This document shows positions 1 through 13,533 of a stretch of DNA of 64,000 nt, piece after piece (position 1 is the first letter of the stretch; every line of letters starts with the position of its first letter). The position numbers and the translations under genes are program-made. Origin of the DNA: Thamnidium elegans (Eukaryota; Mucoromycota; Mucoromycetes; Mucorales; Mucoraceae); NCBI GenBank assembly GCA_025201345.1, contig JAIXMG010000006.1:1054001-1118000 (forward strand). Direction: 5' to 3'. The notes below the pieces were generated by a model. It was not told the DNA's origin. It ran no database searches and saw only the letters and a list, made by a program, of their open reading frames with translations.

Positions 1-461
1 AAAGACTTGTTATATTATTTATTTATGAAGTATTCAACGACTAGTCTTCAATAAAGTAAAAGTCAAGTGACGTATTAATTACAATGGGACTATATCAAAG
101 GGGATTGATTATTTGGTGAAACATTCACTCAAATTGTAACACAGAGGAATGTTTATTTCGGGTATTTTTTAAGGAGTTACAAAGAGGGGATGTGCACAAA
201 CCACATTATCCTTGTTTTTAAACTTTTTTTTTATAGCCTTGATTTTTTTTAGCTGACATGTCCACTAATGTAATCCACAGTTTTTAATCATTGAAACATA
301 GTACTTTAATTACTATGTAAAAAAGAGAAGTATAAATGATGTTTTTTTTTAAAAAAAAATGCTTATTGAATTAGAAAAAGAAAAAAAATAATTAATAAAC
401 CGCCTTATTTGTTTTTTTGGCTCTTCTTTCTTTTTTAAAGCTCTTTCGTTATATAACTAAA
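1..461. other. 5' flank without a recognisable gene
   Basis: AT-rich DNA with T-runs and a T/A bipartite tract around 343-359. It probably includes the promoter of the SFT2-like gene that starts at 462. I see no coding pattern or RNA gene. Confidence 0.5.
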
Positions 462-557
462 ATGAAGTTTGGATTTTTTTCGTCTGACTTTAGTGACCAA
501 GGTCTAATTGACGATGGTAAGTTTTGACATTAGTCTCAATTAAAAAAAAAGGTCGTC

Positions 558-595
<38 letters not shown>

Positions 596-1449
596 GCAGG
601 TGCTTGGAAATTTTGTGGACTAAGTAAGTCTCAAAGGATGTTTGCCTTTGGTGGATGGTAAAAAAGGATTCTTGTACTTTTTTTTATGTGAAGCGATTAT
701 TACGTTAACTTTTTTTTTTTTTTTTTTTTTTTTTTTCTATTCAATCTAGTTTTGTAGCTGGTACTATCTTGTCTATCCTAGCAAGTATAATTCGGGATAA
801 TAAACCAAGTTATTAACATATTTTTTTTTTTCTCTAGTCGACACTTATTTTATTAGGTGGTAACGTTGCTGCTTTTGCTATTATTTATAGTTGTGGCAAT
901 GTGATATCTTTGTTTAGGTAAAAAAAAAGGGCTTTTTATAAAAAAAAATATATATTCTGGTGTATTCATACATTTTGTTAGTTTAACATTTATCATCGGT
1001 ATTCCGAAACAAATGAAAACAATGTTTGCGCCTGGTAAGTTTTTATCAAAAAAAAAAAAAAAAATCTGTGGAGTATATATGTATTGAACAAAGTGTAGTA
1101 CGGTTTTGGGCTACTGTAACTTATATTGTTTTACTTGCATTGACACTTGCCATGTCTATCTGGGTATGAAATATCGCATAAAATGCTAGTGAAAAGGGTG
1201 GTACTAACAATTTTTTTTTTAAAAAAAATAAGCTCAAGAATTTTGTGCTATCTATTGTTTTGGTGATCATTCAATTCTGCGCGCTCATTTGGTATTCGTA
1301 AGTTTTTTTTTTAAAAGATAAAATAGGGGAATAGGTACTTTGTACGGAGAGTGAAATGCTAAGGATTGGTATAATGTAGTGCTAGTTATATTCCTTATGG
1401 TCGAGAAATCATCCGTCGTTTCTTTGGAAGCTGTATCACTTCCATATAA
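462..1449 (+). CDS. SFT2: SFT2-family Golgi/endosome vesicle-transport protein
   Basis: Eight small exons (462-516, 600-657, 750-784, 857-917, 982-1034, 1099-1163, 1233-1297, 1380-1449) give a 153-residue protein, a normal size for SFT2. It starts MKFGFFSSDF and has four hydrophobic segments. Family landmarks are LSKSQRMFAFGG before the first segment, the SCGNVISLFS stretch, GIPKQMKTMF in the loop after the second segment, and the conserved end QFCALIWYSASYIPYGREII. SFT2 proteins are tetraspanning membrane proteins of the late Golgi that assist fusion of endosome-derived vesicles. Introns are 64-92 bp and several carry long T-runs, which hides the gene from simple ORF searches. The third acceptor was chosen at 855-856 because nearer AG sites give stops. 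The family call is strong; individual splice sites are inferred. Confidence 0.85.
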
Positions 1450-2539
1450 AAAAAAAAGAGAGAGAGAGGAAATAAGGATCATATATACATGAGTAACACC
1501 GTTAAATTATGATCATAAAAGTTGTAATAAATCCGCAATGATTGCCATAATTTGATAAAATGATCAAACCGTCTTTTTTTTTTATTTTATTTCAATATAG
1601 CTTTACGCGCGTAAAAATAAAAGTGGTACAAATGCTTTTAAGTTGTGGTTTGACCAAATAAGGTTTTTGTTTTTGAAAGTATACATATATGTTCTCTGTA
1701 GCGTTTTTTAATTAGCCTTTTTTTCTTTACTTCTTTCTATTTTTTTATGTCTGTACAAACGGGTACAGTTCTTAGTAGAGTAATGGTTATCTGTAAAGAT
1801 ATGCGAAAAGTAACAGATCATACTTTTTTATATGACCTTGTAAATTAACTAACGAGAACCTTTTGTCTTTGGTTAAAAAAAAAAGAATTATCTAATTTCC
1901 TGGTACTTGAAAATACAGTTAATATACAACAAGCTATTAAAGGAACTAAATGTGTCTACTGAGTATGAAGAGAACCCCCAAACAATTTATTTGTTCCTGT
2001 AAACTTTCGCTCATTATTTATATCAAAAAATAATAGCCAGTTAAAATTATCTTTCCTTAGCTATTCATGTTTCATAAAGACCGTATGGAACAGTATTCAG
2101 AAGCAGTAATTTTTTTTTGTAGATAACGTCTTTCTGTGTGTAGGTCCAAACAATCCCAAAGTGTATGAAAGAAGAGAACTCTTATCGGAACAAGTATACC
2201 GCTTTATTTAAAATTGGTAAACTAGGAACTTTTACCAGCCTTGCTAAAGCACGATATTTAAAGGCGGAGATGTCAAGAAAGAGAAGAAGAGCCAACAAAA
2301 GAATAATCTAAGAAACCTGTCCTCCTTAAAACAGTTAAAAATGACTGGGATACTGATATCATTTCGAAAAAAAAAAAGGATTAGATGAAAACCGTATGTT
2401 TGCTGTTTATTAAAACCCATTTTTGGAGTGCCAACCCTCAGGTGACTACTGAAAAATGCATAATAAAAAAAATCTCACACTATAAAAAAAAAAAACTATG
2501 AACATGTTTCCCTTTTTTTCTCTCTTTTTAACAAAAAAA
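1450..2539. other. Intergenic, about 1.1 kb
   Basis: Mostly AT-rich spacer between two plus-strand genes. An open stretch of about 50 codons around 2150-2311 (+) is basic (RKRRRANKR near its end) but has no clear start or family. I treat it as unsupported; it could be a gene relic. Confidence 0.4.
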
Positions 2540-4236
2540 ATGAAATTGCTACTACTTTTCACATGTGTTGTCACGATTAGTTTAGTGTGTTGTGAAACTA
2601 ACCAGAGGATAATAAACGCTAATGATAACTTGAGTAAACACGGTCTTAAAGCCAAGGAAATTATTCATAACCATGATAAGCCAAATGTTTTAGAAGCTCA
2701 TATTAAAAAATTTAAAGGGGAAGCTTTAGCATACGTTACGCCCTGGAATAACAGAGGTAAATCAAAATCAAAGTTTATTTAGTATGATATTCATGGTTTT
2801 TATAGGATACGATGTTGTAAAAGAGTTTAAAGGAAAGTTTGACTAGTAAGTATACATACTAAAGAGAGAGAAAGCAATCGGTATACTGAAAAGTGGTTGA
2901 TAGTGTTTCTCCTGTTTGGTATTACATTCAAAGAAGGTATTTTGTTGCTAGGTTATTTTTTTACTCTCCGATTATGTTACTAAAAAAAAATCTCTTTTTT
3001 TAATTAGATCGGCTATGCAATTTGATTTTGATGGAGAGCATGATGTTGACCAAGGTGTAAGTAAACAATATATATATATAAAAAAAAGATGGTTCCATAA
3101 TAATTGTGTTTAATACAGTGGATGAAAGAGGTAAAAGATGAAGCCACAAATATGGGTAAAGTTTTACCAAGATTTCAATTACGTGGATGGACAGGTGAGG
3201 ATTTAAGAGTGTTTGTTGGAAGTGCAGAAGAATCAAACGTGTTAGCAAATGAAATTAATGAACAAGTCAAGTAAAGTATATATACGTTATACAAAAAGGA
3301 TATTATCTTATTTTTTTTTTTTTTTTAGAAAGTATAAATTTGATGGTGTGGTCATTGAGTGCGGATATCCTGCTTTCTTTCAACGATTTCTAGCAGATTT
3401 ATCGTTGTTGTTACATAAAGAAAGTCGTCAATTGATTGTGGTTTTACCTTCTATTATGAATGAAGAACATAAACAGTATATGAAACCAGAAATATTTGAG
3501 ACCATGTCGAAATATGTTGATCGATTCAGTGTGATGACTTATGACTATTCCAGTCATGATCCGTAAAGTAATTGACACGAGTTTAAAAATGCAAAAATCT
3601 GATGATTTTTTATTATAGTAGTGGTGGACCGAATGCACCCATAGAATGGATTATGGATAATATTGAATACTTGACCAATCAACAGAATAGACACCAGTTG
3701 TTAGTTGGACTTAATATGTACGCCATGTCTTATTTACATACGCGTGCACCAGAACCACTTGTGCTGAAAACTGTAGTGGATAAATTAATTGATCAGCCGA
3801 CTGAGTATGATGAATTGTTAGAAGATGAGAATCAATTGATAAGAAGTGAAGAGGAATTGAATTGGGATAAAGAGCATCAAGAGGCTTGGTTTATAGATAT
3901 AGATGAGGATGGTATTAGACAGGGAACAGTTTGGACTCCAACCTACAGGGTAACTATGCTGTATGTGCAAATCTAAAAAAAAAAAGGGTCTAATATATGT
4001 ATATATATATATATATTTTTAGTCTGTTAGAAATCGTCTAAGACTTGCTGAAGATTATAATGGTATAGTATATATAATTTTTTTAACACTTTATATTGAG
4101 TTTTTTTTTTCTTTTTGTAGTTGGTGTGGCCTTATGGGAAGTTGGACAAGGTCTTGATTACTTTGTAAGTCTTTTTCTTTTTTTTTAGAAATACTATTTG
4201 GTACTAACATTTTTTCTCCAGTATGATCTCTTCTAG
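2540..4236 (+). CDS. CHID1: CHID1-like secreted glycoside hydrolase 18 family protein
   Basis: Ten exons (2540-2756, 2806-2845, 2904-2936, 3008-3056, 3119-3270, 3329-3562, 3619-3949, 4023-4062, 4121-4164, 4222-4236) encode 384 residues, close to animal CHID1. A signal peptide (KLLLLFTCVVTISLVCC) precedes the GH18 barrel. CHID1-type landmarks follow in order: AYVTPWNNRGYDVV, SPVW, the HDVDQGW segment, KFDGVVIE, MTYDYSS, GPNAP, LLVGLNMYAM, VGVALWEVGQGLDYFYDLF at the very end. The canonical GH18 DxxDxDxE motif appears as FDGVVIE, as in CHID1, where catalysis is doubtful and glycan binding is proposed. A start at 2498 is also possible; 2540 gives the cleaner signal peptide. The last coding exon is only 15 nt. 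The gene is tail to tail with APC2, with 204 bp between stop codons. Confidence 0.88.
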
Positions 4237-4440
4237 ATTGATAACTGCAAACTTATATATATATAAAAAAAAAAGAGAATACCCCATCTTCATTTAAATG
4301 TATCCCATACTATAAAATATCTGTATCTAACCAAGAATACATAAATCATTTTTTTTTTTTAAAAAAAAGAAATGTTTTATTTTTATAAGTGAGCTTGTAT
4401 GTATTAAACTTACAGGGTATATGCGGAAGATATGTACATC

Positions 4441-7381
4441 TTAATCCTCAATCAATTGAAAATACCCTTCTGCTGATAATTCAAGTACCTGCTGCTTAAT
4501 CCAAAAATCTAATTGTTCTACTACCTTTTCTTTAGATATTTTAACCTGTAATTTAATTTGATCTCTTGTAAAAGAATCCTCTATTTTAGATAGTTTTAGT
4601 TTTATCCTTGACGGAAAAAAAAAAAAAAACAGTACCTTTTGTTTTAAATAAGGCTATAATTAAAGCAGCTTCTGGACAAACATCAAGTTTCAACTTTCGA
4701 GTTTTAAATTCTAGTTCTAGTGTTACAGAACCCATGGATGGTACAAACTTTAATTTTCTGGATGCCTTTGCTTTTTTGAATTCTGTTTCGTACGCTCGCA
4801 CAGACCTTTTTTTTTTTTTTACAGAAGGGTAATCGATTTATATTTGCATTTTTCTTTTTTAAAATAAAATAAAAATTACCTTTCAAATTCAGGCCATGAT
4901 TGTAAACTTGATAAGCCAATTTCTTCTTCATCGTCTTCACCTAAATCATCTACATCGCTATCATCATCTCCACCAGGCCAATAAAACCCCGACATGATGA
5001 TGGCATGCAACGACTCACTTACATCTTTGTTCTCATGGATCGACTTATCCAGTCTTCTACTGATATCTAAATCTCGCAACATAATATCACAGCGTAAAAA
5101 AGTATGGGCGGGGAAATGTCGTTTCAGTAACTCTAATTTTCGGACTTCTGCATCTGTATCATAATTCTTTGTTAAAAGTAAGACTTCTCCTAACTTGTTG
5201 CTGTAGCCTTTTATAAAATCTTCAAGTGAATTACACATGCTGATAAGCATGGCTACTGAATCTCGTGACTTTTGTTGCAATCTTCTTAACATGGCTTTTT
5301 TTTATTTATTTTTTAGATGTGTAAGTAAGGGTTTACCGTGTGATTAGAGTGGCATCTTACCGGGTTTATCTTCTTTAATAATGACAGTGTCTCGAGGGGT
5401 TTCTTGGTTTGTTAGTTCGGATTGCTTAAATACATAGACGTCTTCTTCTTGCACTGCAGGGAAAAATTCGTCTTCTTCTTGATCGCGAATTAATTCAACC
5501 ACACCTTGAACAGCATCATTACGGTAACGTCTAAGTCGTAAAAAAAAAAAAAAAAAAAATGTTAGCTCTTGTTTGGGACTTTTTTTTTTTTTTTTTACTT
5601 CATGTATGATTCAATCATTTCTATAACTGGACCCATGATTCCGCAAGAAGGATCGATAATAGCTAAGCATTGTATACATGCAATATACTGCTGCAGGATA
5701 TCACTAGCTGAAGCGCCCAGATGAAGAAGTCTATCTTGCAGCCTGCAAATAAAGGAGAGATTTAATACCCAGGTAGGTAAATAAGCTAACAAACTTACTC
5801 TTCCATTAATTTTTGTTGCAAGTCTTGCAGTAAATCTCTCTTTGTGGCAATAACGTGGAAATCAAGAATTGCTTCTTTGGTCGTAGGGTAGTCTCTTATA
5901 ATATCGAATATTTTAGGAATGCTATATATATATATAAAAGAGGTGATGAGCATAAAAGTAAATTATTTAACTTTTTTTTTAGCCTTTACCGAGACTGATA
6001 GATGAGTTCATAAAGGACATGCTCTGCCTTGATCTTTTGTCTTAAAAAATTGTTCCAATCAGAATCTATATATACATAAACTAAGAAACCTCTTACATGT
6101 AGATATGTAGGAAAAAAAAAACTTACCAACATCTCCAGATTTAGGTATCACGTACGATAACCAAGGTAAAATCAATACATGAAGCCATTTCAATTGTACA
6201 GAGACCATGGATACGGTCCAATTATCTTTCCAAAGCAAGGTATTCAAGCGTGCCTCAATCTTTTCTTTTAAAATGAATATCCAATCGGGTGTCAACAACA
6301 AGACATTTAATTTCTCACAGACGGTACTAAAGACCAATCTCTTTTGTTCGTACTGTTCTAAAGTTAGTGTATGTGTATGGTCGGGGATAAGCCAATTATC
6401 GATTTCAATATCGTTTTGTTCATCGTTACGAAAACTCTTGGTGGATGATTCTTTTAGCATTTCGTCCGAGAGATTGAACACGTCTACAAGGCCGGGTAGG
6501 TTGGAATCGAGGATGGTTTGGACTTGATACTCGAGGTCGGGGCCTTGGTATTTGGAGATGCGGTGCGAGAATAAGTAGGCGAAAGTGGGCTTTGCGTGGG
6601 TTTGCAGATGCGACCGGAACAGGTGCTCGATGGTGTTGGAGCCAGCGTCGTAAAAGATGGTGCGGGCGGTCGTGAATGAAGACGTAATTTTTTCTTTGAT
6701 TAATGCGATGCTAGTATACTTGACCTTGTCTTTTAATTCGGTCGCTGCTAATGAACTTCCTCTATTAAAAAAAATAAAAAAAAAAAGTAAGCATAAGAGT
6801 TATTTTGTGGGATGGATTTTTTTATTTACTCGGGAAAAGGCATATTTAATGCTAAACCTGTGTGCTCGTAACATTCGTATATATCGTTGACAAGTTGTAC
6901 AAAGTGATCTGTGATTTGCCCTGGATCGTGTCTTTTTTTCTTTTTTTAAAAAAAAAATTGTATAAGTTTTTATATACAAATATATATATATCACCCCGTG
7001 TTTTTTGTTTACCTTGTATACTTTTTCCCACTGCTCCAGTAAGACAATAACAGAGGTTTCCAGGTAATCAAGAGAAATACCAATATACCAATCGTGAACT
7101 AACACGTAAGGTAAACTTGGGTCGTGTAAAACTTTCAAAGGTGAATCGCGAACTATAAAATAAAATAAAAATGTTAAAAGCTGTAGTCTAATGGTCAATG
7201 TGTTGCTTAAAACCATACTTCGTAGTAATCGTGGATACTTTATACAGTAATCTACAATTTTTGACATTGTCGGTAAAGGCTCCTTTTCAGAATTTCCTTG
7301 TACTTCGAAATACATTTTTAATCGTTTAATAGAGTCAAGAGCTCTACTTTGTTTAGGAAAATAAGAATACATGTTCAACAT
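4441..7381 (-). CDS. APC2: Anaphase-promoting complex subunit 2 (cullin-like)
   Basis: Ten exons read leftward from 7381 (7013-7381, 6830-6939, 6127-6761, 5990-6065, 5799-5921, 5599-5742, 5361-5530, 4880-5294, 4636-4805, 4441-4580) give 783 residues. APC2 is the cullin scaffold of the APC/C ubiquitin ligase that drives anaphase and mitotic exit. Support: IPKIFDIIRDYP, LLHLGASASDILQQYI, KRYRNDAVQGVV (APC2 RxDTVR region), then the cullin-homology domain with VRKLELLKRHFP, CDIMLRDLDISRR and a site equivalent to the vertebrate SSEFWP (here MSGFYWP). An acidic insert (DDDSDVDDLGEDDEEE) lies in this domain. The reading ends at EGYFQLIED-stop, where other APC2 proteins continue through a linker into the WHB domain; no such sequence lies in the 204 bp before the next gene. 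The ATG is 106 bp downstream of the chitin synthase stop. An intron at about 7156-7218 inside exon 1 is possible. Confidence 0.85.
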
Positions 7382-7487
7382 TTAAAAGAAAAAAGAGTCC
7401 CCTGATTTTTTTTTTTATACATATTTTATTTCTTTTTTTTTTTTATACGGTCCTACGTTTTTAAAAAAAATAAATAAATAAAATTTT

Positions 7488-10400
7488 TTAGGTATCGTTT
7501 TTTGGTACAGAAGAACTTGATTCATTTATGGAATCAGATTCTTTAATAGATTCATCTTGCTTTTTCGGCTTTTTAAATGAATCTATGATGCCTGTTTGCC
7601 AATCGTCTTCAGGCTCGTCTCGGTTTGATATCATGGGTAAATTGATATCGAGGGGTCTTGTTTCTCCTAGGACATCAAGACTTCTTCTCCACTGTCTAAT
7701 TTCATCTGACTCGTCTTCATCTTCGTCGTCGTCGTCTTCTTCTTGTGATACATTTGAACTGGTTTCATTATCATACTCGTCATTAGTTTCAGAAGTTATT
7801 GATAACCTTTGTTGTACAGGTACAGGAGGTGGAGGAGGTACATTTGACCCTGCTAATCGAGGTGAGTTACCTAAGGTAGAGCCAATTAAAGTAGACAGGG
7901 TCGAATTATCAATCTCTAGTGATAGATTTGTGGAGTTGGGAGAGATGCGAGAGTACGGTGACCATCGTGATAGCGGTGTAGCTAGATGCTGCTGCACCAT
8001 GACTCTTGAGCGTTCATCTGATTCTCGCTGCTTTCGTTCCTTTTCGTACTCGGACCATTTTTTCATCACGATTTGAGATGAATCAAATTCACCTTCCTTG
8101 TCGCCGTGGTTTTCTTTGGCTTCTTGACCTTCGACTTTACGGGTCTCTCCCCATGTGAAATCGTCAAAGTGCCAGTACGCGTACGAGGGCAGCACGAAGT
8201 TCCAGATGGGCAGACTGATCAAGTAGATCAGCATCCAGCCGACGTAGACCAATTTTCGACTTGTCATGACGATTAGCACGGCAGGGAGACCCAGGATAAG
8301 GGCCAGTAAAATAAGCGAGAGTATGGCAGGCTGACCCATACAGGCCAACACAATCAAGTACATGGTGAATGAAATAGCGGCCGGTAAAGCTAAGGTACCG
8401 ACTAGCTCCATAAAGACAACAAACTGCATCGAAAAACAAAAGGTACCGCATAAATCACGTACAAACACTAGCTCCATCAAGTTATGGATGGTAGAGTTAA
8501 TCCAGCGTCTTCGTTGTGATAAAAGCACGGCAAATGAATCGGGGACCACGGTTTTGCAGACGGCTTGCGGGACAAAAAGCATCTTGCGGCGCGGGAAGGT
8601 CTTTAGCATGAGCGTGGACAGGTACCGGTCTTCGCCCAGCAGGAGCAGGTTCTTTTTGTGAAGCGTGTCAACAACGTTTTCAGAGTAGTGTTCGATGATG
8701 TCGGGATTGGCGAGGATAGGCACCCAGTGGCCGTTGTTGCCTTTGGGCGCTTTGATACGGTACATGCAGAAACAGCCTGGTAAGCAGGTTACGTTGCCGA
8801 AAATAGATTCAAAGGCTTTGGACTGATGATGAGAGATATAATATTCGAATACTATAAAAGAGTTAATACAAGTTGATAAATATATTTATATATTATTATT
8901 TTTTTTTACCTTGGATCATGGATACCCAACTATCCGTTTTATTTCCAATTTTAGTTTCTCCACAAAGACCCATTACTTCTGAATCATTGACCATGCAACT
9001 AATCAAACGCGATAGGGCGTCAGGGTACACTTTTGTGTCAGCGTCGACCATCAAGACAATCTCGTACTTGTCAGGACTGACACCTGTGACACCCCAAATA
9101 TTGGTGAAGAACTCGTACTCGAGCTCGGTCATACGCTCGTCAAACATGACCTTTTGTAAAAAGGACATCAGGATTACCTGACCGTCCCGTTTGCCGCGGT
9201 TACCGGGTTTCGATTCCTTCGCTTGCTCTTGTGGCGTGCCACATTTGACGATGGTGATCATGGGAACGACTTGCTGTTTGTCGTGGTCGACAGTTTTGTC
9301 GTCGTAGCGGTAGAAGCCGGCGTACACTTTGGCCATGTTGTGACGTTTGGTGCCGTCGGCAATGGCAACGTAGGAGCGTGTTTCGACGCTCTCGGGTTCG
9401 ATAAGGAAGTTGTGCATCATGGCGATACAGGTGTCGGGCGTAGACATGGTGTTGCCGTGGCCGGTGATGATGCCATCGGCAATGACGAGGATCAGTTTAT
9501 GCGAGTTGGGGTAGTCGGTGGTAGCAATAGAATCCAGTGTGGTACGCAACCCATCTTCACTTTCGGAGTAACAAGTGACGAGACAAATTGTGTGTGCTAA
9601 ATTAAATCCGAAGGGCATGTACTCGGGTGTAGGCTGTTTGATGGCATGCGGTGATAAGACGTATGGACAGGATGTAGCTGTTTGCACTGAGCGAGGTATG
9701 ATGCTTGATTGTGATGTTTGTGATGATCGGCGAGATAACGGACTTGCAGTGACGCTTCGACTGTTTTCGGAACCTGTTTGTCGAACATGGCTTTGGTTAA
9801 ATACTCTAGATCTAAAATTTATATTAGGGGTTTTTTTTTATTATTATCATTTGGTTTTATATACAATGTTTTACCCTGTTTGTTTCCAAATAGCACTTCC
9901 GGGTCTATCGATGGTAGTGAAGTGCATTGAACCTGTATCGGGTTGCGTAAATCTCGATGTTTGTGGCATCATGCTCTTCTTTTTGTTTAGCTTTGGCGTG
10001 CCGTAAGAGTACTTGTAAGGATCGTATTGGGGTCGGATGGCTTCAGCTGGAACGTGAATGCCAGTTGTCCAATCTTCAATTTCGTCGTCGCGACGCATAC
10101 GATCCTTGTAGGATGATCGCCCTTCTTTTTTAAAGTTACCTAGTTTCCACGATAAGAACCAACCGAATATAACGGCCAGTCCAAATTTAACAAGGATGAC
10201 TCCCAGAATAACTATCAGTGAGGTGTATAGCACGACATCGGATGCAATGCAGCCAACACTTTTGGTGTCGATTTCGCCCACTTTGATGACATCTAGTAAA
10301 CAGTTGGCTTCTGAGGTCCATTGTTTGCTTAAGGTGCGGTGCGTGGCAACGGTGTGTGTGATATCTTGGCCGCCGTACATGGAGCTGTTTTGAAGGATGG

Positions 10401-11565
10401 ATTGGATTAAGCCGTCGGGAGGTACTGAAAATACAGATTGAGGTAGTGATTGAAGTAAATTCAAGTTTATAACATAACTAAGAAATTTTTAGTTAGTAGT
10501 GACAACAAATATTAAAATATTTTTCTAATGTACCCGTTAAAAACAGCTAAATGGGTTGTGCTATTGACATCATTCCAATCGTAATAAACCCTTCCTGATT
10601 TATCATAATTGCCATTTGAATTTAAAATACCGTGTGTTCTCATGGATTCAAAAGTAGTTTTTGTGGCAGGATTTAAATGACAGGCAGATTGGTTTGAGTA
10701 GAGTGAGGGGTTTGGTGGAGCGGTATTGTAATCTATTAACTGACAAGGGAAATAAGAAGGGGTATCACCTTTACCGATAACAGCGCCTGCTGATTTAGGA
10801 ATAAAGATGGAGTTGCATTGCTGATTAATGTTTTGGAATAAAAAGGAAGCATCTTTTCCACCTGCTTGGATGGGTTCGTAAATAACGTTGGTAGGCTTAT
10901 CTGTGGAACCAGGTATGGCAGGGTGATGGTTCCAGGAGGCTAATAGATAAGCCCACCCGTGAATGACAACATATCCACTGTTGATGGTTTCTACACGAAA
11001 ACTAAGTGGTGGTCGTGGACAGACGACTTGTGTAAATCCAAAAGTTAGAAAACCAACAAAGGCCATGATACCTAAAATGATGGTAACAAGACCTATTTTT
11101 TCTCTAAATGCCATCTGAGCACTTTTATCCTTTTTACCTAAAAAAAAAAGATTGCATATAAATACAACTAATAATAATATATAAAAAAAAAGGGAATCCC
11201 TTACCCATAGCTTTAAGAATAGGGGGAGGACAGCAGCATGTAACAGTATAACAGAATAGTTTCCAAATATCGCATGTTTTGGATGCTGTATTAGTTGAGT
11301 ATTCAATAATAGGTTGTCTATCGTCTTCTTCTCTCCCTAATAAACCTCTTCTGATAACTGAACGTCTAGCAGGTGCAGATCGGTCTCCGGCGGGTCGATA
11401 ATAATCTTCAGTGTTTAGTTTTTTTCGTGTGTGGTATTGAGGGTGTTGTGAATCAATTCGACTTCTTTCTGGTCTCACGAGTGAGCCAGTACGTCTGGGT
11501 GTATTACTTGATTCTCCATTGTTGGCGGAAGTTGATATCGATAGGTTACTAAATGATATTTCCAT
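7488..11565 (-). CDS. CHS3: Class IV (Chs3-type) chitin synthase
   Basis: Five exons (11205-11565, 10534-11137, 9875-10477, 8910-9811, 7488-8851) encode 1277 residues. The enzyme transfers GlcNAc from UDP-GlcNAc onto growing chitin at the plasma membrane. The N-terminal part has the Chs3-type block [11 protein letters not shown], then [20 protein letters not shown] and [12 protein letters not shown] second membrane stretch (about 425-440) precedes the GT2 catalytic core: [24 protein letters not shown] near residue 780, GEDRYLS near 896 and the processivity motif QRRRW near 935. Several membrane segments follow, then [14 protein letters not shown] and a long low-complexity acidic/serine tail. 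No myosin head is present, which excludes classes V and VII. Exon ends keep phase throughout. GC is higher in the catalytic exon (8.2-9.6 kb) than around it. Confidence 0.93.
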
Positions 11566-13533
11566 TTTTTTTTTGTGTACGTATAAGAAAAGATGAATGT
11601 TGTGAAATGATTAGAGGGGTTTTTTTTTTCCCTTTTTATTATTAGTAGTAATATATGTTGTATAATATATTAGAATAGTAAAAAAAAAAAAAAAAAAAAA
11701 AAAAATATAGTACAACTGAGAGAAAAAAAAGGGGAAATGAGATAAATTATACGGGAAGGGAAACTTTTTTTTTTTCTGTAATCTTTTTATATAAAAAAGG
11801 ACATCCAGCCTAATAACAGTAAGGAAATAAAAAGAAAAGAAAGAGAGAGAGATAGTGAGGGACTGAAAAAAAAAAGGTATAAAAAGAAGACGAAAAAAAA
11901 AAAAAAGAAGGAGCAAAATATAAAATAAAATATGATGTGGGGGAGCAAGAATTTTTGAGGGACAATTCAGATGAAATCAGTTCTTTTATAAAAAAAAATA
12001 AAAAAAAAAGATGATGATGATGATGGTTATATATTGAACAAATCATGTATTTTATTATGTGAGTGTGCACGTCTTGTTTATTTGGTAAACAAGTGTAATT
12101 CCATATTAGAATATAATAGTATAATGTAGATTGTTTTGCAAAAGAAAGGAAAAAAGGGGAACCAAGTAAATTATTAAGGGGTGTTGTATATATATATATA
12201 CTTTTTATATATACATGTATATATATTTATCGACATTTATCATTTATAAGAACACATATTAAGATCACTTTTCAATCCAACCTAGTACTTTATTTTTCTT
12301 TGTCTTTTCTTTAGTAGCCACTTTCTATTTCGTTACTATTATTCCATCGTAATTCTTGTGTTGAAAAGGGAAAACCACGTGTATTATTTCTCTTTTGTTT
12401 TATTGGGCGGGCATTATTGTTATAATCTAAAAAGATGCATACTAAATGTACCCTTTTTTTTTTTTTTTACAGTAGTGTAGTAACATTTTTAAGTGGTAGC
12501 AAGTACTATTATTATGTAAAAAAGAAAAAGATTTCTTACTAGTTCAAAACTAAATCATAGAATACTACTGACAAAAAGGTCTACACATATATTCGGTTGT
12601 GTGACACACACAATCTTACTAGTTGATTTAAAATGCACATAATTAATATCAAGGTTGTATTGTATCATTTTAAGCGATTTTCGGTGTACAGATAGACTTG
12701 TTATTTTTAGAAACTGTATCATAGATATGCATATCGTTTATCGTTACCACCGTTACTCATGTAGATCAAAATAGGAGAAACAGATATTGTTAAGTTAGAC
12801 TATCTTATGATGAAGTGTAGTTTAGCTTTCTCTCTCTCTCTCTCTTTGTGTGTGTGTTTGTTATTATACACATATATATATATAAAAGTTTTTATTTTAT
12901 TTGCCATTCACATTCACATTCGAGATTAGTTTACAAAAAAAAAAAAAATCTAAATCTAAACAAGGAATAATAAACCTTGTTTGCACTAGTAAAAAAAGAA
13001 AGAAAAAAAAAAGTAGTTTATATTTCTCGGTTTTCACTACCTTAAGCGTATTAAAGTCGATCAAATTTTTTGTGATTCAGAAAAATTACAGAAAAGGGAG
13101 ATAAATAGTTGTAGCGGAAAATAACATGTGGGATTTTGAGAGAGAGAGAGAGAGAGGAAATTATTTTGATTTTGATAGAATCCGCTTCTTTTTTTTATGC
13201 ATCACCTCTTCTATTATATACTTAAACAAGTATCGTGCCATTTTCAGGGGGAGAAGAAGAAAGTTTATTCTCAAAAAGTTATATATTTGCTGCATGGAAG
13301 TAGAGCAGTTCTTCTTATTATGTATAAACATGTACTATTCAAAAGTAACTTAATGATCAGTGTGATTAGATAACGTAGTTCCTTTTTTTTGCACAGTAAA
13401 AAAAAATAAATAGTATATATATACATATAAATAATGTTTTGAGGCCTTCTTTTTTTTATTAGAAAAAATAAATAAATAGTATTTGATATGCACAGCATAC
13501 AGTGGTTAATAGGATACTTATACACCACTTATT
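11566..13533. promoter_or_regulatory. 2-kb low-complexity spacer upstream of the chitin synthase
   Basis: Contains a long A-run (about 11680-11705), GA/CT-rich tracts (11840-11870, 12829-12860, 13138-13157), a GT-run near 12847 and AT dinucleotides. It lies 5' of the chitin synthase and 3' of the lipase, so it should hold the chitin synthase promoter. No gene was recognised; ORFs here are homopolymer artefacts. Confidence 0.45.

Noticed and set aside
4704..4940. Alternative minus-strand ORF over the APC2 exon 8-9 junction
   Set aside because: Crosses an intron of APC2 in another frame; the APC2 frame is continuous across the spliced exons.
7528..8076. 182-codon plus-strand ORF
   Set aside because: Exact antisense of the serine- and acid-rich tail of the chitin synthase; its poly-Ser run is the complement of the D/E repeat.
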